DNA from: Methanosarcinaceae archaeon
GTDB taxonomy: Archaea > Halobacteriota > Methanosarcinia > Methanosarcinales > Methanosarcinaceae
Direction: 5' to 3'
Length of the DNA stretch: 32,155 bases
NCBI GenBank assembly: GCA_013329415.1
Contig: DUKH01000067.1
Location: 2,139 to 34,293, forward strand
Shown: positions 15,174 to 23,974 of the stretch, in pieces
How the letters are laid out: every line of letters starts with the position of its first letter
Position numbering within the stretch: the first letter of the stretch is position 1
The notes under the pieces: model-generated
The model's database searches: none
Told to the model about the DNA's origin: nothing
The model's input: only the letters and a program-made list of their open reading frames with translations
Position numbers and translations under genes: made by a program

Positions 15174-15329
15174 TTATCCTCTCTTTGCCAGTCTGCGGAA
15201 CCTGCCATATGGGTCCCGTGGAGAAAAGCGGGCCGGAAATGCGGGTACACTTCCTTCCCCGCAGACCGGACATTTTTCTTTTAAAGTGTATTTGCCGCAG
15301 TTTTTGCATTTGCGGATTTTTTGTCCCAA
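15174..15329 (-). CDS. nop10: H/ACA ribonucleoprotein subunit Nop10
   Basis: A 51-residue protein starting MGQKIRKCKNCGKYTLKEKC with a zinc ribbon (C8, C11, C20, C23) and the conserved PAFPARFSPRDPYGRFRR tail that contacts Cbf5. Nop10 is a core part of the archaeal H/ACA RNP, which makes pseudouridine in rRNA, and is normally 50-60 residues. The start is a TTG at 15329, only six bases after the aIF2-alpha stop codon; no ATG is available in frame. It is easily missed because of its length and rare start. Operon position agrees with archaeal convention. Confidence 0.93.
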   Translation of the reverse strand: MGQKIRKCKNCGKYTLKEKCPVCGEGSVPAFPARFSPRDPYGRFRRLAKRG

Positions 15330-15335
15330 AAGGCA

Positions 15336-16142
15336 TCACGCCTTCGTGGATTCGATGTGCCGCTTGAAGATCCCTGTTCCTCCGAGCCCGGAGATGGTAT
15401 CGATTGCAGCCTGGGCTGACTTTCTGAGGATCGATTCCGCCTTCTTGTAATCGGGGGCAATCACTTTGATCCTGTATCTCGGAGCTCCGGTGTAGGTTAC
15501 TTCGAGCCTGATGTCCTTTCCATCCACTTCACTGATGGAATCCGCAGCACGCAGGGCTTCTTTTATATGCTCTATGCCGTCCATCTCATTACTGGTCAGG
15601 TCAACGTATCCTGCGATGTCAACGAAGGGTAGTTTGATGTTTTCCCCTGCGATTTTTACAATGCTTTTCAAGTCCTTCTTGTTGATCTTAAGGTCCTTGA
15701 AAGCTTTTTCGCCTTCAATTGCGGCTTCCTCGAAGGCGGTGTACGCACTTCCAAACTCGCTAACAAGCTGTTCGTGCAGTTCCCGCAGGGTCTGTTCATC
15801 GGTTTTTGTCTCTTCAGCCACGAACTGGAGCCACTTGGTGGCTTTTTGCTCGTTCTTCCATTCCTGAATTTTGGCCCGCCGCTGGTGCTCATTTACGTCT
15901 TTCAATGAAAGGTCAATATGTCCACGGGTTGTGTCCACGTTCAGGACCTTGCAGACGATCTTCTGCCCTTCCCTTACGTAGTCTCTGACGTACTTGACCC
16001 AGCCTGCTTTGATTTCGGAGATGTGGATGAAACCTTCCTTACCTTCGAATTCTTCAAGCTCGACGTAAGCGCCGAAATCAGTTACATGCTTTACCGTACT
16101 GACAACGAACTCTCCAATTTCGGGCCAGTTATCGTTTCCCAT
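15336..16142 (-). CDS. eif2a: Translation initiation factor aIF2 alpha subunit
   Basis: A 268-residue alpha subunit of the heterotrimeric initiation factor that delivers initiator Met-tRNA to the small ribosomal subunit. The N-terminal S1/OB domain is clear (VKHVTDFGAYVELEEFEGKE, GFIHISEIKAGWVKYVRDYV), followed by a helical middle domain and the C-terminal alpha-beta domain that binds the gamma subunit (RLEVTYTGAPRYRIKVIAPD). I chose the ATG at 16142 because GGAGAAGTGGTG lies just upstream and the length then equals the archaeal norm; the open frame extends fourteen codons further to 16184. It sits between rps27e and nop10, the usual archaeal arrangement. Confidence 0.95.
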   Translation of the reverse strand: MGNDNWPEIGEFVVSTVKHVTDFGAYVELEEFEGKEGFIHISEIKAGWVKYVRDYVREGQKIVCKVLNVDTTRGHIDLSLKDVNEHQRRAKIQEWKNEQKATKWLQFVAEETKTDEQTLRELHEQLVSEFGSAYTAFEEAAIEGEKAFKDLKINKKDLKSIVKIAGENIKLPFVDIAGYVDLTSNEMDGIEHIKEALRAADSISEVDGKDIRLEVTYTGAPRYRIKVIAPDYKKAESILRKSAQAAIDTISGLGGTGIFKRHIESTKA

Positions 16143-16221
16143 TTGCACCACTTCTCCTGAGTTCTGCTTCTTTTCTTTATACATATCCTGTGAAATGCTT
16201 TTTCAGATTTCGCTTTCGCGA

Positions 16222-16697
<476 letters not shown>

Positions 16698-16720
16698 CTA
16701 CACCTTTTTTGATTATCGGT

Positions 16721-16733
16721 ATATTTTTTATAT
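16721..16733 (-). promoter_or_regulatory. TATA box of the rpl44e operon
   Basis: Minus-strand ATATAAAAAATAT, about 27-39 bases ahead of the rpl44e start codon. Confidence 0.55.
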
Positions 16734-16739
16734 GCCAGC

Positions 16740-17238
16740 ACCGGTCTTTCACGGTCAGGCTAATTAATTGCGGCTGTGTCCTGCAGCCGGAAGTTCGGTT
16801 TTAATCACGTATTTGATTTAAATTTTATCTCAATTACGTGTTATATTTAAATTACGTCTGTGGCTTTTGGATCCTGGGAAGATCTTTTTGGGAAGCTTAA
16901 TTGATAAATTTGAATATTGTGATGGCACCTCTTTTTCCCGGAATCTTTCAGATTGGCGGTCAAGATATCCGGCGAGGACCGGCCATGCTAACAAGGTTAA
17001 GCTACACAAATATAGCTACACATATATAACTGATACTATCGGCTGATACTCCCAACTTACTATCAATTAAATACGGCAATTAAAAGCTTACCTTCTCTCA
17101 GGCTTGATCCGGAGCTTTTCGAGTGTTTCGGAGGAGTTTGGAGGGTTTCTATGTTTTTTGAACTTTGAAATCCCTGCACCTGATTCCCTGTCCCTTAATG
17201 AACCTTTCTGCCTGAAATCGGCTGACTACCCGCCGAAT
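16740..17238. other. Gene-free intergenic region between the rpl44e and priS-GINS units
   Basis: About 500 bases with no convincing reading frame or RNA gene. A short direct repeat AGCTACACAAATAT / AGCTACACATATAT occurs near 17000-17026. Otherwise nothing recognised. Confidence 0.5.
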
Positions 17239-17988
17239 TTAACCCTTTTGTTCGGGTGCCTGTTCTGCGGTTTGGCCTGAAATCATTTTTGCCGCTTTTC
17301 GCTTTATCAGTCCGGTCGCGTTCAGTTGCGGCAACATGACGACGTCCTGGGCGCTGACAGTGTAATTCCTGCCGTCTGCGCCTGTGAATGTAGGCAGGTC
17401 CTTCAATATCTGGACGACAATGTACCCTTCATTTATATTGTTTTTGGGTCCTGCTGCTCCGGATGCTTCTGTTTTCTTCCCCGCTGGCTCCCTGCTTCCA
17501 GTTCCTGCTCCTCCTTCCTGCTTCACATTCCCGGGTTGTGGGCCCGGTATTTTCCCGATTTCTCCTCTTGGCTGCGGCCAGGAAGCATTTTTTTTCGAAT
17601 TCGGGTACATGATGGGTTCAAGAGGTCCCAGGAGTTCTGCTTTCGTATCCTCGATCCCCTGAAGTACGAGTTCATACAGGAGTTTTTCCGGCGGCAGAAG
17701 CTTTTCGATATCCTTAGAAATAGGTTTCTCTGCCTGGGACTGGTTCGTGGCCCGGGTGATGACCTTTCCTATTCTCTTCATAAAAATTGTCCTCAGATCC
17801 GAAAGTGCCTGATCAAGTTCGTCATTAAGCATCTTCGATTCATGGGACCTTGGGTTGTTGATTTCCCTTATTTCCTCTTCCAGTTCCCGGACATACTTCC
17901 CCGCTTCCCGGTAAAAATCAGCCTGAATAGCCTTCAGGGTCTGGCTTTTTTCCTTATACAGGGTTTGGCTGATCTCTTCTATGTCCAT
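17239..17988 (-). CDS. GINS complex subunit (Gins51-type)
   Basis: The 249-residue protein has an alpha-helical A domain (about 1-110, with SQTLKAIQADFYREAGKYVR and LPPEKLLYELVLQGIEDTKA), a proline/glycine/lysine-rich linker, and a small C-terminal beta B domain (YIVVQILKDLPTFTGADGRN, then YTVSAQDVVMLPQLNATGLI). The A-then-B order is that of archaeal Gins51. GINS binds MCM helicase and the primase or GAN nuclease in the archaeal replicative CMG-like complex. The start overlaps the end of priS by 35 bases, so both are on one transcript and possibly translationally coupled. This PriS-GINS pairing is common in archaea. Confidence 0.85.
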   Translation of the reverse strand: MDIEEISQTLYKEKSQTLKAIQADFYREAGKYVRELEEEIREINNPRSHESKMLNDELDQALSDLRTIFMKRIGKVITRATNQSQAEKPISKDIEKLLPPEKLLYELVLQGIEDTKAELLGPLEPIMYPNSKKNASWPQPRGEIGKIPGPQPGNVKQEGGAGTGSREPAGKKTEASGAAGPKNNINEGYIVVQILKDLPTFTGADGRNYTVSAQDVVMLPQLNATGLIKRKAAKMISGQTAEQAPEQKG

Positions 17989-19198
17989 ACTCCGCTACAC
18001 CTCTACACATCAGATATACGGCTGCATACTCCGGAACTTCCTGTATGCCTTCTTCTACTTTTAAATCCTTGCCCTTCAACTGCACGGTAAAAGTTTTGGA
18101 TACATTTACCTTTACCGGCTTCTCCCCGAAAACGACGGCATCTTCAAGAGGTTTAAAATTATCAAGCTCGGAAAAAGCAAGCTTTCTCACCTGCATCCCC
18201 GACCCGCCGTGCAAAGACCCCGGCACCCGGATCAGGCGTTTGATGTCTGCGGTCACAGGTTCGTCCACGCTTGCCCCGAAGCGCTGCAGGAAATTCTCCG
18301 ACGATTCCTGCATAAAGTATGAGGCTATTTCCTTAAAATTCCTTACATCAAAGTCCAGCCTTCCCTGTTCCAGGATGTCTTTCAAGCCGTTTTCGCTGTT
18401 TGCAATCCTCAGCAGCTTCTTAATCGCCGTGGGACCCACTTTTTCGTGCCTGCGAAGCTCCGGGAACATGTCTTTCTTATACTTTCTCCCGCTCTCCGAC
18501 TTCAGGTAATCCGCAAGGTAACGTGCAATCCTCTTTCCCCACCCTGAATCGTGCCCCACCAGCATGCACTTCATCGGGACGTTTTTTACCCCCTTGAAAG
18601 CCTTCGACCCTGTCCCATACTCCCCATCCATGGCAACTTCCCGGAAAAAGTACTTGAAATCGACATCCCTGCCGCTCACGTAGTTTACTATCTCTCTCCT
18701 CTCTGAACTCCCGAGAGTCATCACTTTCGGGCTTGTGATGTGGAAGTGATATCCCCTGCCTCCGGAAAACACAAGCTCAACCTCATCTTCCGAAAACCCG
18801 AAATCATCAAGAATAAAGTCCATCAGCTTGAACGTCTCTTTCTTCACGTTCTCCAGCATCTCCGCATAATTCCGGGGAGCATTTGGCAGGTGGTCTGCAT
18901 CAAGGTCAAAAATAAGCTCTGCCCCTAGCCAGTTCTTCTCGTTCATCTTCTTAGCGTTCGGGTACTCATAGTACGCCGTAGAATTATATACGTGGGCAGG
19001 AGCCATCCCGTGCAGATAGTCCAGCGCCTCTCCCGGCGAGCCGAAGGATTTGTGCCTGCGCATTATCTTCTCCTCCATGTCGTCAAAGAGGATGAAAGCC
19101 CATTCCCGGTTGGGGAGGTGGTCCGGGAGCGAGATATCGGCGGTTTTATAGTACTGCTGGAAGCGGGATTTTAAAAAGCGGATTGTTCGTTTGTCCAT
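17954..19198 (-). CDS. priS: DNA primase small (catalytic) subunit PriS
   Basis: A 414-residue archaeo-eukaryotic primase catalytic subunit. The metal-binding pair lies in IFDLDADHL (D98, D100), followed by the conserved SGGRGYHFH loop (145-153) and, near the C-terminus, RLIRVPGSLHGGSGMQV containing the nucleotide-binding SLHGG. It makes RNA/DNA primers with PriL at replication forks. The start ATG at 19198 has no clear ribosome-binding site, which may mean a leaderless or weakly translated message. Its 3' end overlaps the GINS gene. All expected motifs are present. Confidence 0.95.
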   Translation of the reverse strand: MDKRTIRFLKSRFQQYYKTADISLPDHLPNREWAFILFDDMEEKIMRRHKSFGSPGEALDYLHGMAPAHVYNSTAYYEYPNAKKMNEKNWLGAELIFDLDADHLPNAPRNYAEMLENVKKETFKLMDFILDDFGFSEDEVELVFSGGRGYHFHITSPKVMTLGSSERREIVNYVSGRDVDFKYFFREVAMDGEYGTGSKAFKGVKNVPMKCMLVGHDSGWGKRIARYLADYLKSESGRKYKKDMFPELRRHEKVGPTAIKKLLRIANSENGLKDILEQGRLDFDVRNFKEIASYFMQESSENFLQRFGASVDEPVTADIKRLIRVPGSLHGGSGMQVRKLAFSELDNFKPLEDAVVFGEKPVKVNVSKTFTVQLKGKDLKVEEGIQEVPEYAAVYLMCRGVAEYGHRRDQPNPV

Positions 19199-19445
19199 GG
19201 TTTCTGAGTTTGTTTGGTTTTTGGGGTTTGTCTGGTTTGTACGAGTTTCTTTATGATGGTATAACCCATATTTTATTTTTGCTTATTTGAAAGTTTCTGA
19301 AAATAATTTGAGTGTTTCTGGTCTCAAATTATGTTTTTGAAAGAGGGAGTATTATATTACTGTTTTCTAAGGACCGGCGTTACCGGATAGTTCTCGGAGG
19401 CTTTTGATGTCAGAGGTGCCGGAAATGGCGTATTTTGTCGTTCTT

Positions 19446-19901
19446 GTCCCGCACCTGCGGTGCGGTCTTTCCCGTATCCATACTTAAATCAAAATGAAAT
19501 TCCCTGCGTAAACCCTTGTTTCCACAACAATCATGATTTTTCGCTTGCTGAGTTCACCGTCTTCAAAAAGTTGAACACCCCTCTTGCTAATAAAAGTTAG
19601 TTTGTCCGCTTGAGCGTAGCGAAACGGACTCCGTGCTCCCGACGCGGAACTCGGGTGCCAGAAGCCGCAGTGTTTACAGATGCTGCACCCGTGCGTCGAT
19701 GGTGACCAGACCGCAAGTCCTGTGCCGATGTTCACCGGACAAAGATAATCTGGAACCGTTGCCTCTGGTAGGGCTAATAAGTTTCGAAGGCGGTAGCGGT
19801 TCATACAATCTGGTACTTTTTCTGGTTCACACGTTTTTTCTTTCGTGATGTCTTTATTATACTCTACGTTAGGGAAAAGCCGCACCTGGGGTGCGGGACA
19901 A
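19446..19901. repeat. Region bounded by hairpin-containing inverted repeats
   Basis: GTCCCGCACCTGCGGTGCGG at 19446-19465, extended by TCTTTCCCGTA, matches the reverse complement of 19869-19901 over about 30 bases with a few changes. Each arm itself forms a seven-pair hairpin (CCGCACC-3 nt-GGTGCGG, 19449-19465 and 19880-19896). The 400-base interior holds a minus-strand open frame of doubtful reality. It may be an intergenic repeat or a decayed element. Confidence 0.5.
19604..19656 (+). repeat. Two-hairpin intergenic module, copy 1
   Basis: Stem GTCCG/CGGAC is followed by a stem CCCGA/TCGGG, with GTGCT between them. A second copy lies at 19965-20024 with the same layout. See that entry for covariation. 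Confidence 0.55.
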
Positions 19902-19964
19902 GACAGACGGAAGACGATATTCAAGGCTGCCCCGGTTCCAATCCCTCCTCTCACCGAACTTAAA

Positions 19965-20024
19965 GTCCTCTTGAGTGAGCGCAGCGAGCGAAAAGGACCT
20001 CGTGCTCCCGAAGCGAAATTCGGG
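19965..20024 (+). repeat. Two-hairpin intergenic module, copy 2
   Basis: Same layout as copy 1: stem GTCCT/AGGAC, then GTGCT, then CCCGA/TCGGG. In the first stem the closing pair changes from G-C in copy 1 to T-A here, a compensatory change that preserves pairing. This copy ends about 40 bases before aRqcH. Confidence 0.55.
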
Positions 20025-20030
20025 ACAGGA

Positions 20031-20041
20031 AACCTTATACA
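20031..20041 (+). promoter_or_regulatory. TATA-like box of the aRqcH-aPelota operon
   Basis: AACCTTATACA lies about 25-30 bases before the ATG at 20066, which suggests a leaderless transcript; no ribosome-binding site precedes that ATG. Confidence 0.4.
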
Positions 20042-20065
20042 GGTGTCGCATATTATACTCCCCTC

Positions 20066-22525
20066 ATGAAACAGGACATGTCAAGTGCCGACGTGGCTGC
20101 ATTAGTCTCCGAGCTTGCAGCCGGTCCTAAGTCCATCATCGATGCGAAGATCGGGAAGATCTACCAGCCCAGCGGTGAGGAGATCAGGATCAACCTTTAT
20201 GTTTACAATAAGGGGAAGGATAACCTTGTTATCGAGGCCGGGAAGCGAATCCACCTGAGCAAGCACCTCCGGCCAAGCCCCCAGCTTCCCCAGGGATTTC
20301 CGATGCTGCTCAGGAAGCACCTCCTGGGGGGGAGGATTACTTCTGTTAAGCAGCACGACTTTGACAGGATCGTGAAGATTGGGTTTATAAGGGGAGAGGT
20401 CGAGACTACCCTGATCGTGGAGCTGTTTGCCCGGGGGAACATTGTGCTCGTGGATTCCGATAACAGGATCATCCTCCCCATGAACCCCGTGACCTTAAAG
20501 GCAAGAAGGCTCAGGAGCGGGGAGACCTATGAGCTCCCCGAGGCGCAGATGAGCCCGGTGGACGCGGAAGTCTCCGACCTGATGGGGGCGTTTTCAAAGT
20601 CCACGGCCGATATCGTGCGGACCATCGCTACCCGTTTCAACCTCGGAGGGGTGCTGGCAGAAGAGGTCTGTTTCCGGGCCGGGGTCGATAAAGCGAAGCC
20701 TGCAAAGGAGGCCATTGAAGAGGACGCGGTTCTGGTTCGGGATGCCATGCAGGCCGTTTTTGCTCCGCTGCTCGTGGGCAGAGCTGAGGAGGTGGCTGAA
20801 GCTGGAGTTGAAGGCGAAGTTGAAGCTGAAGTTGGAGCCGAAGTTGAAGCCGAAACTGTAGTTGAAGGTGAAGTTGAAGCCGAAGTCGAAACTGTAGTTG
20901 AAGGGGAAGTCGAAACTGAAGTAGAAGCTGAAGTTGAAGCTGAACCTGTAGCAGGAGCTGAAGTCGGAGCCGAAGCCCCCGGACTGAAACCTCACCACGT
21001 CAAAAAGGAAATCAACGGCAAAGTGGAAGCTTTCGATGTCGTACCTTTTGATCTGATCCGCTATTCCGATTACGAAAAGGAATACTTCGATTCCTTTAAC
21101 ACGGCACTTGACGAGTTCTTCGGGAAAAAGGCGATGGAGCAGGTCGCAGAAATTAAGGAGGCGGAAAAGAAGGAAAAGACTCTCGGGGTTTACGAGCGTC
21201 GGCTCTTGCAGCAGGGAGGGGCCATAGCCAAATTCGAAAAAGAAATCGTGAAAAACACTGCCCTTGCCGAAACCGTCTATGCCAATTACCAGATCATCGA
21301 AGAGCTCTTCTCGGTTCTGAACGGGGCAAGGGCGAAAGGGTATTCCTGGGACGAGATCCGCTCCATCCTGAAGCAGGCCAAAAATACCGTGCCTTCCGCC
21401 CAGAAGATTGTGAACATCGACGCGAAGACCGCCACTGTCCAGGCGGACCTTGACGGAATGATTGTGAATCTGGATATCCGGAAGACCGTGCCCCAGAATG
21501 CCCAGGAATATTATGAGAAGGTCAAGAAGCTCAGCAAGAAAAAGGACGGGGCTATCCGGGCTATCGAGGATACGAAAAAGGCGATGGAGAAAAGGCCTGC
21601 AAAGGCTGCAAAAGCTGGCAGGAGAGTTCTGGCCCGCCGGAAAAAGCACTGGTACGACCGCTTCAGGTGGTTTGTGTCTTCGGACGGTTTCCTGGTGGTC
21701 GGCGGCAGGGATGCCGATACGAACGAGGATATCTTCAAGAAGTATATGGAAAAGCGGGATATTGTCTTCCACACCCAGACGCCCGGCGCTCCCCTTACTG
21801 TCATCAAGACCGGGGGCAAGGAAGTTCCTGAAACTACCTTACAGGAGACAGCGCAGTTTGCGGTTTCCTATTCCAGCCTCTGGAAAGCCGGGCATTTCAG
21901 CGGGGACTGCTACTGGATCAAGTCTGAGCAGGTTACCAAGACCCCGGAGTCCGGGGAGTATCTGAAGAAAGGGGCTTTTGTCATCCGTGGAGAGAGGAAC
22001 TACTTCAAGGATGTGCCTCTGGGAATTGCTGTCGGGCTTGAGTTGAAGGGTGAAACCCGGGTTATAGGTGGGCCTGTCTCGGCGGTCCGGAAGCACGGGG
22101 ACTATATTCTGGAAGCCGTCCCTGGCAAGTTCAACCAGAACGACATCTCGAAAAAGATCTACCGGATCTATGCGGATGAGCTGAATGACCCCCGTTTCGT
22201 TAAGCAGATCGCGTCCCCTGACCAGGTCGCCATGATGGTGCCGCCGGGAGAATCGGACCTGAAGAGCCAGAAGCCCGAGAAAAAGGCTGAAAAAGCCGGC
22301 CCGGAAAATGAATCTGGAGCCGAATTTGAGGCTGAAGTAGAATCTGAAGCTGAAGGAGATGCGGAGGCTGAATTTGAAGCTGAAGGAGAATCTGAAGAAG
22401 AAACTGAAGCTGAATTTGGAGTTGAAGTTGAAGTTGAAGTAAAAACTGAATGTGGAAGCGAATCTGAGAATGAAGGTGAGAGTGAGGTTGAAACTGAAGC
22501 AGGAAATAATTCCAGAGAGGCTTAA
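20066..22525 (+). CDS. rqcH: aRqcH (NEMF/Rqc2/NFACT family), ribosome quality-control factor
   Basis: The 819-residue protein has the NFACT N-terminal domain (IYQPSGEEIRINLY, then RIHLSKHLRPSPQLPQGFPM), a helix-hairpin-helix region near 175-215, a long coiled-coil middle and the NFACT-R domain (KHWYDRFRWFVSSDGFLVVG from about 527). The family binds large subunits carrying stalled peptidyl-tRNA and, in bacteria and archaea, adds C-terminal tails that mark the chain for degradation. Two Glu/Val/Ala-rich acidic stretches stand out, one inserted at about 245-310 and one at the C-terminus from about 735; both are built from degenerate GAAGTTGAAGCT-like repeats. aPelota starts two bases after the stop. 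The ATG at 20066 lacks a ribosome-binding site. Confidence 0.92.
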   Translation: MKQDMSSADVAALVSELAAGPKSIIDAKIGKIYQPSGEEIRINLYVYNKGKDNLVIEAGKRIHLSKHLRPSPQLPQGFPMLLRKHLLGGRITSVKQHDFDRIVKIGFIRGEVETTLIVELFARGNIVLVDSDNRIILPMNPVTLKARRLRSGETYELPEAQMSPVDAEVSDLMGAFSKSTADIVRTIATRFNLGGVLAEEVCFRAGVDKAKPAKEAIEEDAVLVRDAMQAVFAPLLVGRAEEVAEAGVEGEVEAEVGAEVEAETVVEGEVEAEVETVVEGEVETEVEAEVEAEPVAGAEVGAEAPGLKPHHVKKEINGKVEAFDVVPFDLIRYSDYEKEYFDSFNTALDEFFGKKAMEQVAEIKEAEKKEKTLGVYERRLLQQGGAIAKFEKEIVKNTALAETVYANYQIIEELFSVLNGARAKGYSWDEIRSILKQAKNTVPSAQKIVNIDAKTATVQADLDGMIVNLDIRKTVPQNAQEYYEKVKKLSKKKDGAIRAIEDTKKAMEKRPAKAAKAGRRVLARRKKHWYDRFRWFVSSDGFLVVGGRDADTNEDIFKKYMEKRDIVFHTQTPGAPLTVIKTGGKEVPETTLQETAQFAVSYSSLWKAGHFSGDCYWIKSEQVTKTPESGEYLKKGAFVIRGERNYFKDVPLGIAVGLELKGETRVIGGPVSAVRKHGDYILEAVPGKFNQNDISKKIYRIYADELNDPRFVKQIASPDQVAMMVPPGESDLKSQKPEKKAEKAGPENESGAEFEAEVESEAEGDAEAEFEAEGESEEETEAEFGVEVEVEVKTECGSESENEGESEVETEAGNNSREA

Positions 22526-22527
22526 GT

Positions 22528-23577
22528 ATGAGAGTTACGAAGCGTTTCCTTAAAGGCAGGGAAGGGGAAATCGCTGTCACTGCCGAGACCCTGGATGACC
22601 TCTGGCACCTGAAGTACATCATTGAAAAAGGGGACATGGTCTTTGCTCTGACAAAAAGGAAAGCCGATGCTGCAAGTGACAAAATCCGTCCGGAAAAGGT
22701 TGAGAAGGTAAAAGTCCGTCTCGGGATAAGGGTGGAGGAACTGGAGTTTCACAAGTTTGCGAACAGGCTGCGCGTCCATGGGCCGATAGAGCACGGGATG
22801 GATGCGGGCTCTTACCACACCCTGAATCTCGAACTCGGGACTAACCTTTCCATTTTCAAGGAGCACTGGAAGAACGACCAGCTCCAGCGCATCAAGGATG
22901 CCGAAGAGGCAGGAAAACGCCCGAAGGTCGTGATCGTGGCAATAGAAGAGGGAGATGCGGACATCGGCTTTGTGCGCCACTACGGAATCGAGGTCTACTC
23001 CCATATCAGTCAGTCGTCGGGGAAGCGGGAAACAGGCCTGAGGGATGAGTTTTTCAAGGAAATCGTGGAACAGCTCAGGCATGCGGTCCCTGAAGATGCT
23101 TCCATCGTGGTTGCAGGGCCAGGGTTTACCAAGGACGATTTCATGAAATACTTCCGGGATGCCCAAAAGGACCTGGCTTCAAAAGCTCTGACCGAGGACA
23201 CTTCCATGATCGGGATGTCCGGGTTTCAGGAAGTGCTGCGCAGGGGAGCCGTGGACAGGATCATGCAGGAGTCGCGGATTGCCCGGGAATCGTCTCTAAT
23301 GGAAGAGCTGATCAAGGAAATTGCCATGAGCGGGAAAGCTGCCTACGGGTTTGCAGATGTCAGGAACGCACTTGATTTCGGGGCAGTGGAAACTCTCCTG
23401 ATTGCGGATGAAACCCTCAGGGAAGGGCGGGAAAAAGGGGACATCGATAACCTGCTTCTGGAAGTTGAGCAGGCCCAGGGGAAGGTGGTGGTATTCAGTA
23501 CGGCTTTCGAGCCCGGGGAAAAGCTTCACAAGCTGGGTGGGATCGCAGCTCTGCTCCGCTTCAAGGTGCAGGGCTGA
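22528..23577 (+). CDS. pelA: aPelota (Dom34), mRNA surveillance and ribosome rescue factor
   Basis: The 349-residue protein has an N-terminal Sm-like domain (MRVTKRFLKGREGEIAVTAE), then the eRF1 domain 2-like part (KVVIVAIEEGDADIGFVRHY) and domain 3 (GKAAYGFADVRNALDFGAVE to KLHKLGGIAALLRF). Like all Pelota proteins it lacks the GGQ peptide-release motif of aRF1. It enters the empty A site of stalled ribosomes with aEF1-alpha and, with ABCE1, splits them. The ATG at 22528 lies two bases after the aRqcH stop, and AGAGAGGCTTAAGT upstream supplies the ribosome-binding site. Splitting by aPelota yields the large subunits that RqcH acts on, so the pairing is functionally coherent. Confidence 0.96.
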   Translation: MRVTKRFLKGREGEIAVTAETLDDLWHLKYIIEKGDMVFALTKRKADAASDKIRPEKVEKVKVRLGIRVEELEFHKFANRLRVHGPIEHGMDAGSYHTLNLELGTNLSIFKEHWKNDQLQRIKDAEEAGKRPKVVIVAIEEGDADIGFVRHYGIEVYSHISQSSGKRETGLRDEFFKEIVEQLRHAVPEDASIVVAGPGFTKDDFMKYFRDAQKDLASKALTEDTSMIGMSGFQEVLRRGAVDRIMQESRIARESSLMEELIKEIAMSGKAAYGFADVRNALDFGAVETLLIADETLREGREKGDIDNLLLEVEQAQGKVVVFSTAFEPGEKLHKLGGIAALLRFKVQG

Positions 23578-23667
23578 GCCAGGCCCCTTTACTATCTATA
23601 TTTATTTCCCCATTTTCCGGTATGTTTTTGCAGGTGCTCCTCTTCGGGTTCCTGCAAAATTAAATAA

Positions 23668-23758
23668 TGTATGACTGGCTGTCTAAATGTTGTATAAATG
23701 CTGTATGACTGGCTGTCTAAATGTTGTATAAATGCTGTATGACTGGTTGCGTGACCGG
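23668..23758. repeat. Perfect 34-bp tandem repeat, two copies plus a partial third
   Basis: Units starting TGTATGACTGGCTGTC occupy 23668-23701 and 23702-23735 with no mismatches; a third partial copy follows and diverges after TGTATGACTGG. It lies about 90 bases after the aPelota stop. Purely repetitive, with no coding sense. Confidence 0.9.
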
Positions 23759-23974
23759 TCGTATAACATTCTGAATTTTTCGGGCCTTTCTTTTGAAATA
23801 TTTTTGCTGGTTGTGGTTTCTTCAAATAGCTTATTTCCTACCTATTTTCTTCAATTAAGCCTCTTATAATGTCTTTTCTAACAGGCTTTCTTTATTGGTC
23901 ATTTGTATTTTTCGGTTTGTACTAATATGATAATCCTTATCTGTTATTCAGTCCCCATATCTTTCTGCAAATAT

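Noticed and set aside
19484-19954. Minus-strand open frame of 156 codons with CSICKHCG
   Set aside because: Its two ends are made of the intergenic hairpin repeats, no ribosome-binding site is evident, and the composition is unlike neighbouring genes. A conserved short protein in the middle cannot be fully excluded.
20594-21772. Minus-strand frame of 392 codons opposite aRqcH
   Set aside because: It is antisense to the clearly coding aRqcH frame, and its Phe/Asn/Ser repeats mirror the acidic Glu/Val repeats.
23668-23758. Possible CRISPR array
   Set aside because: The 34-base units are directly adjacent with no unique spacers.
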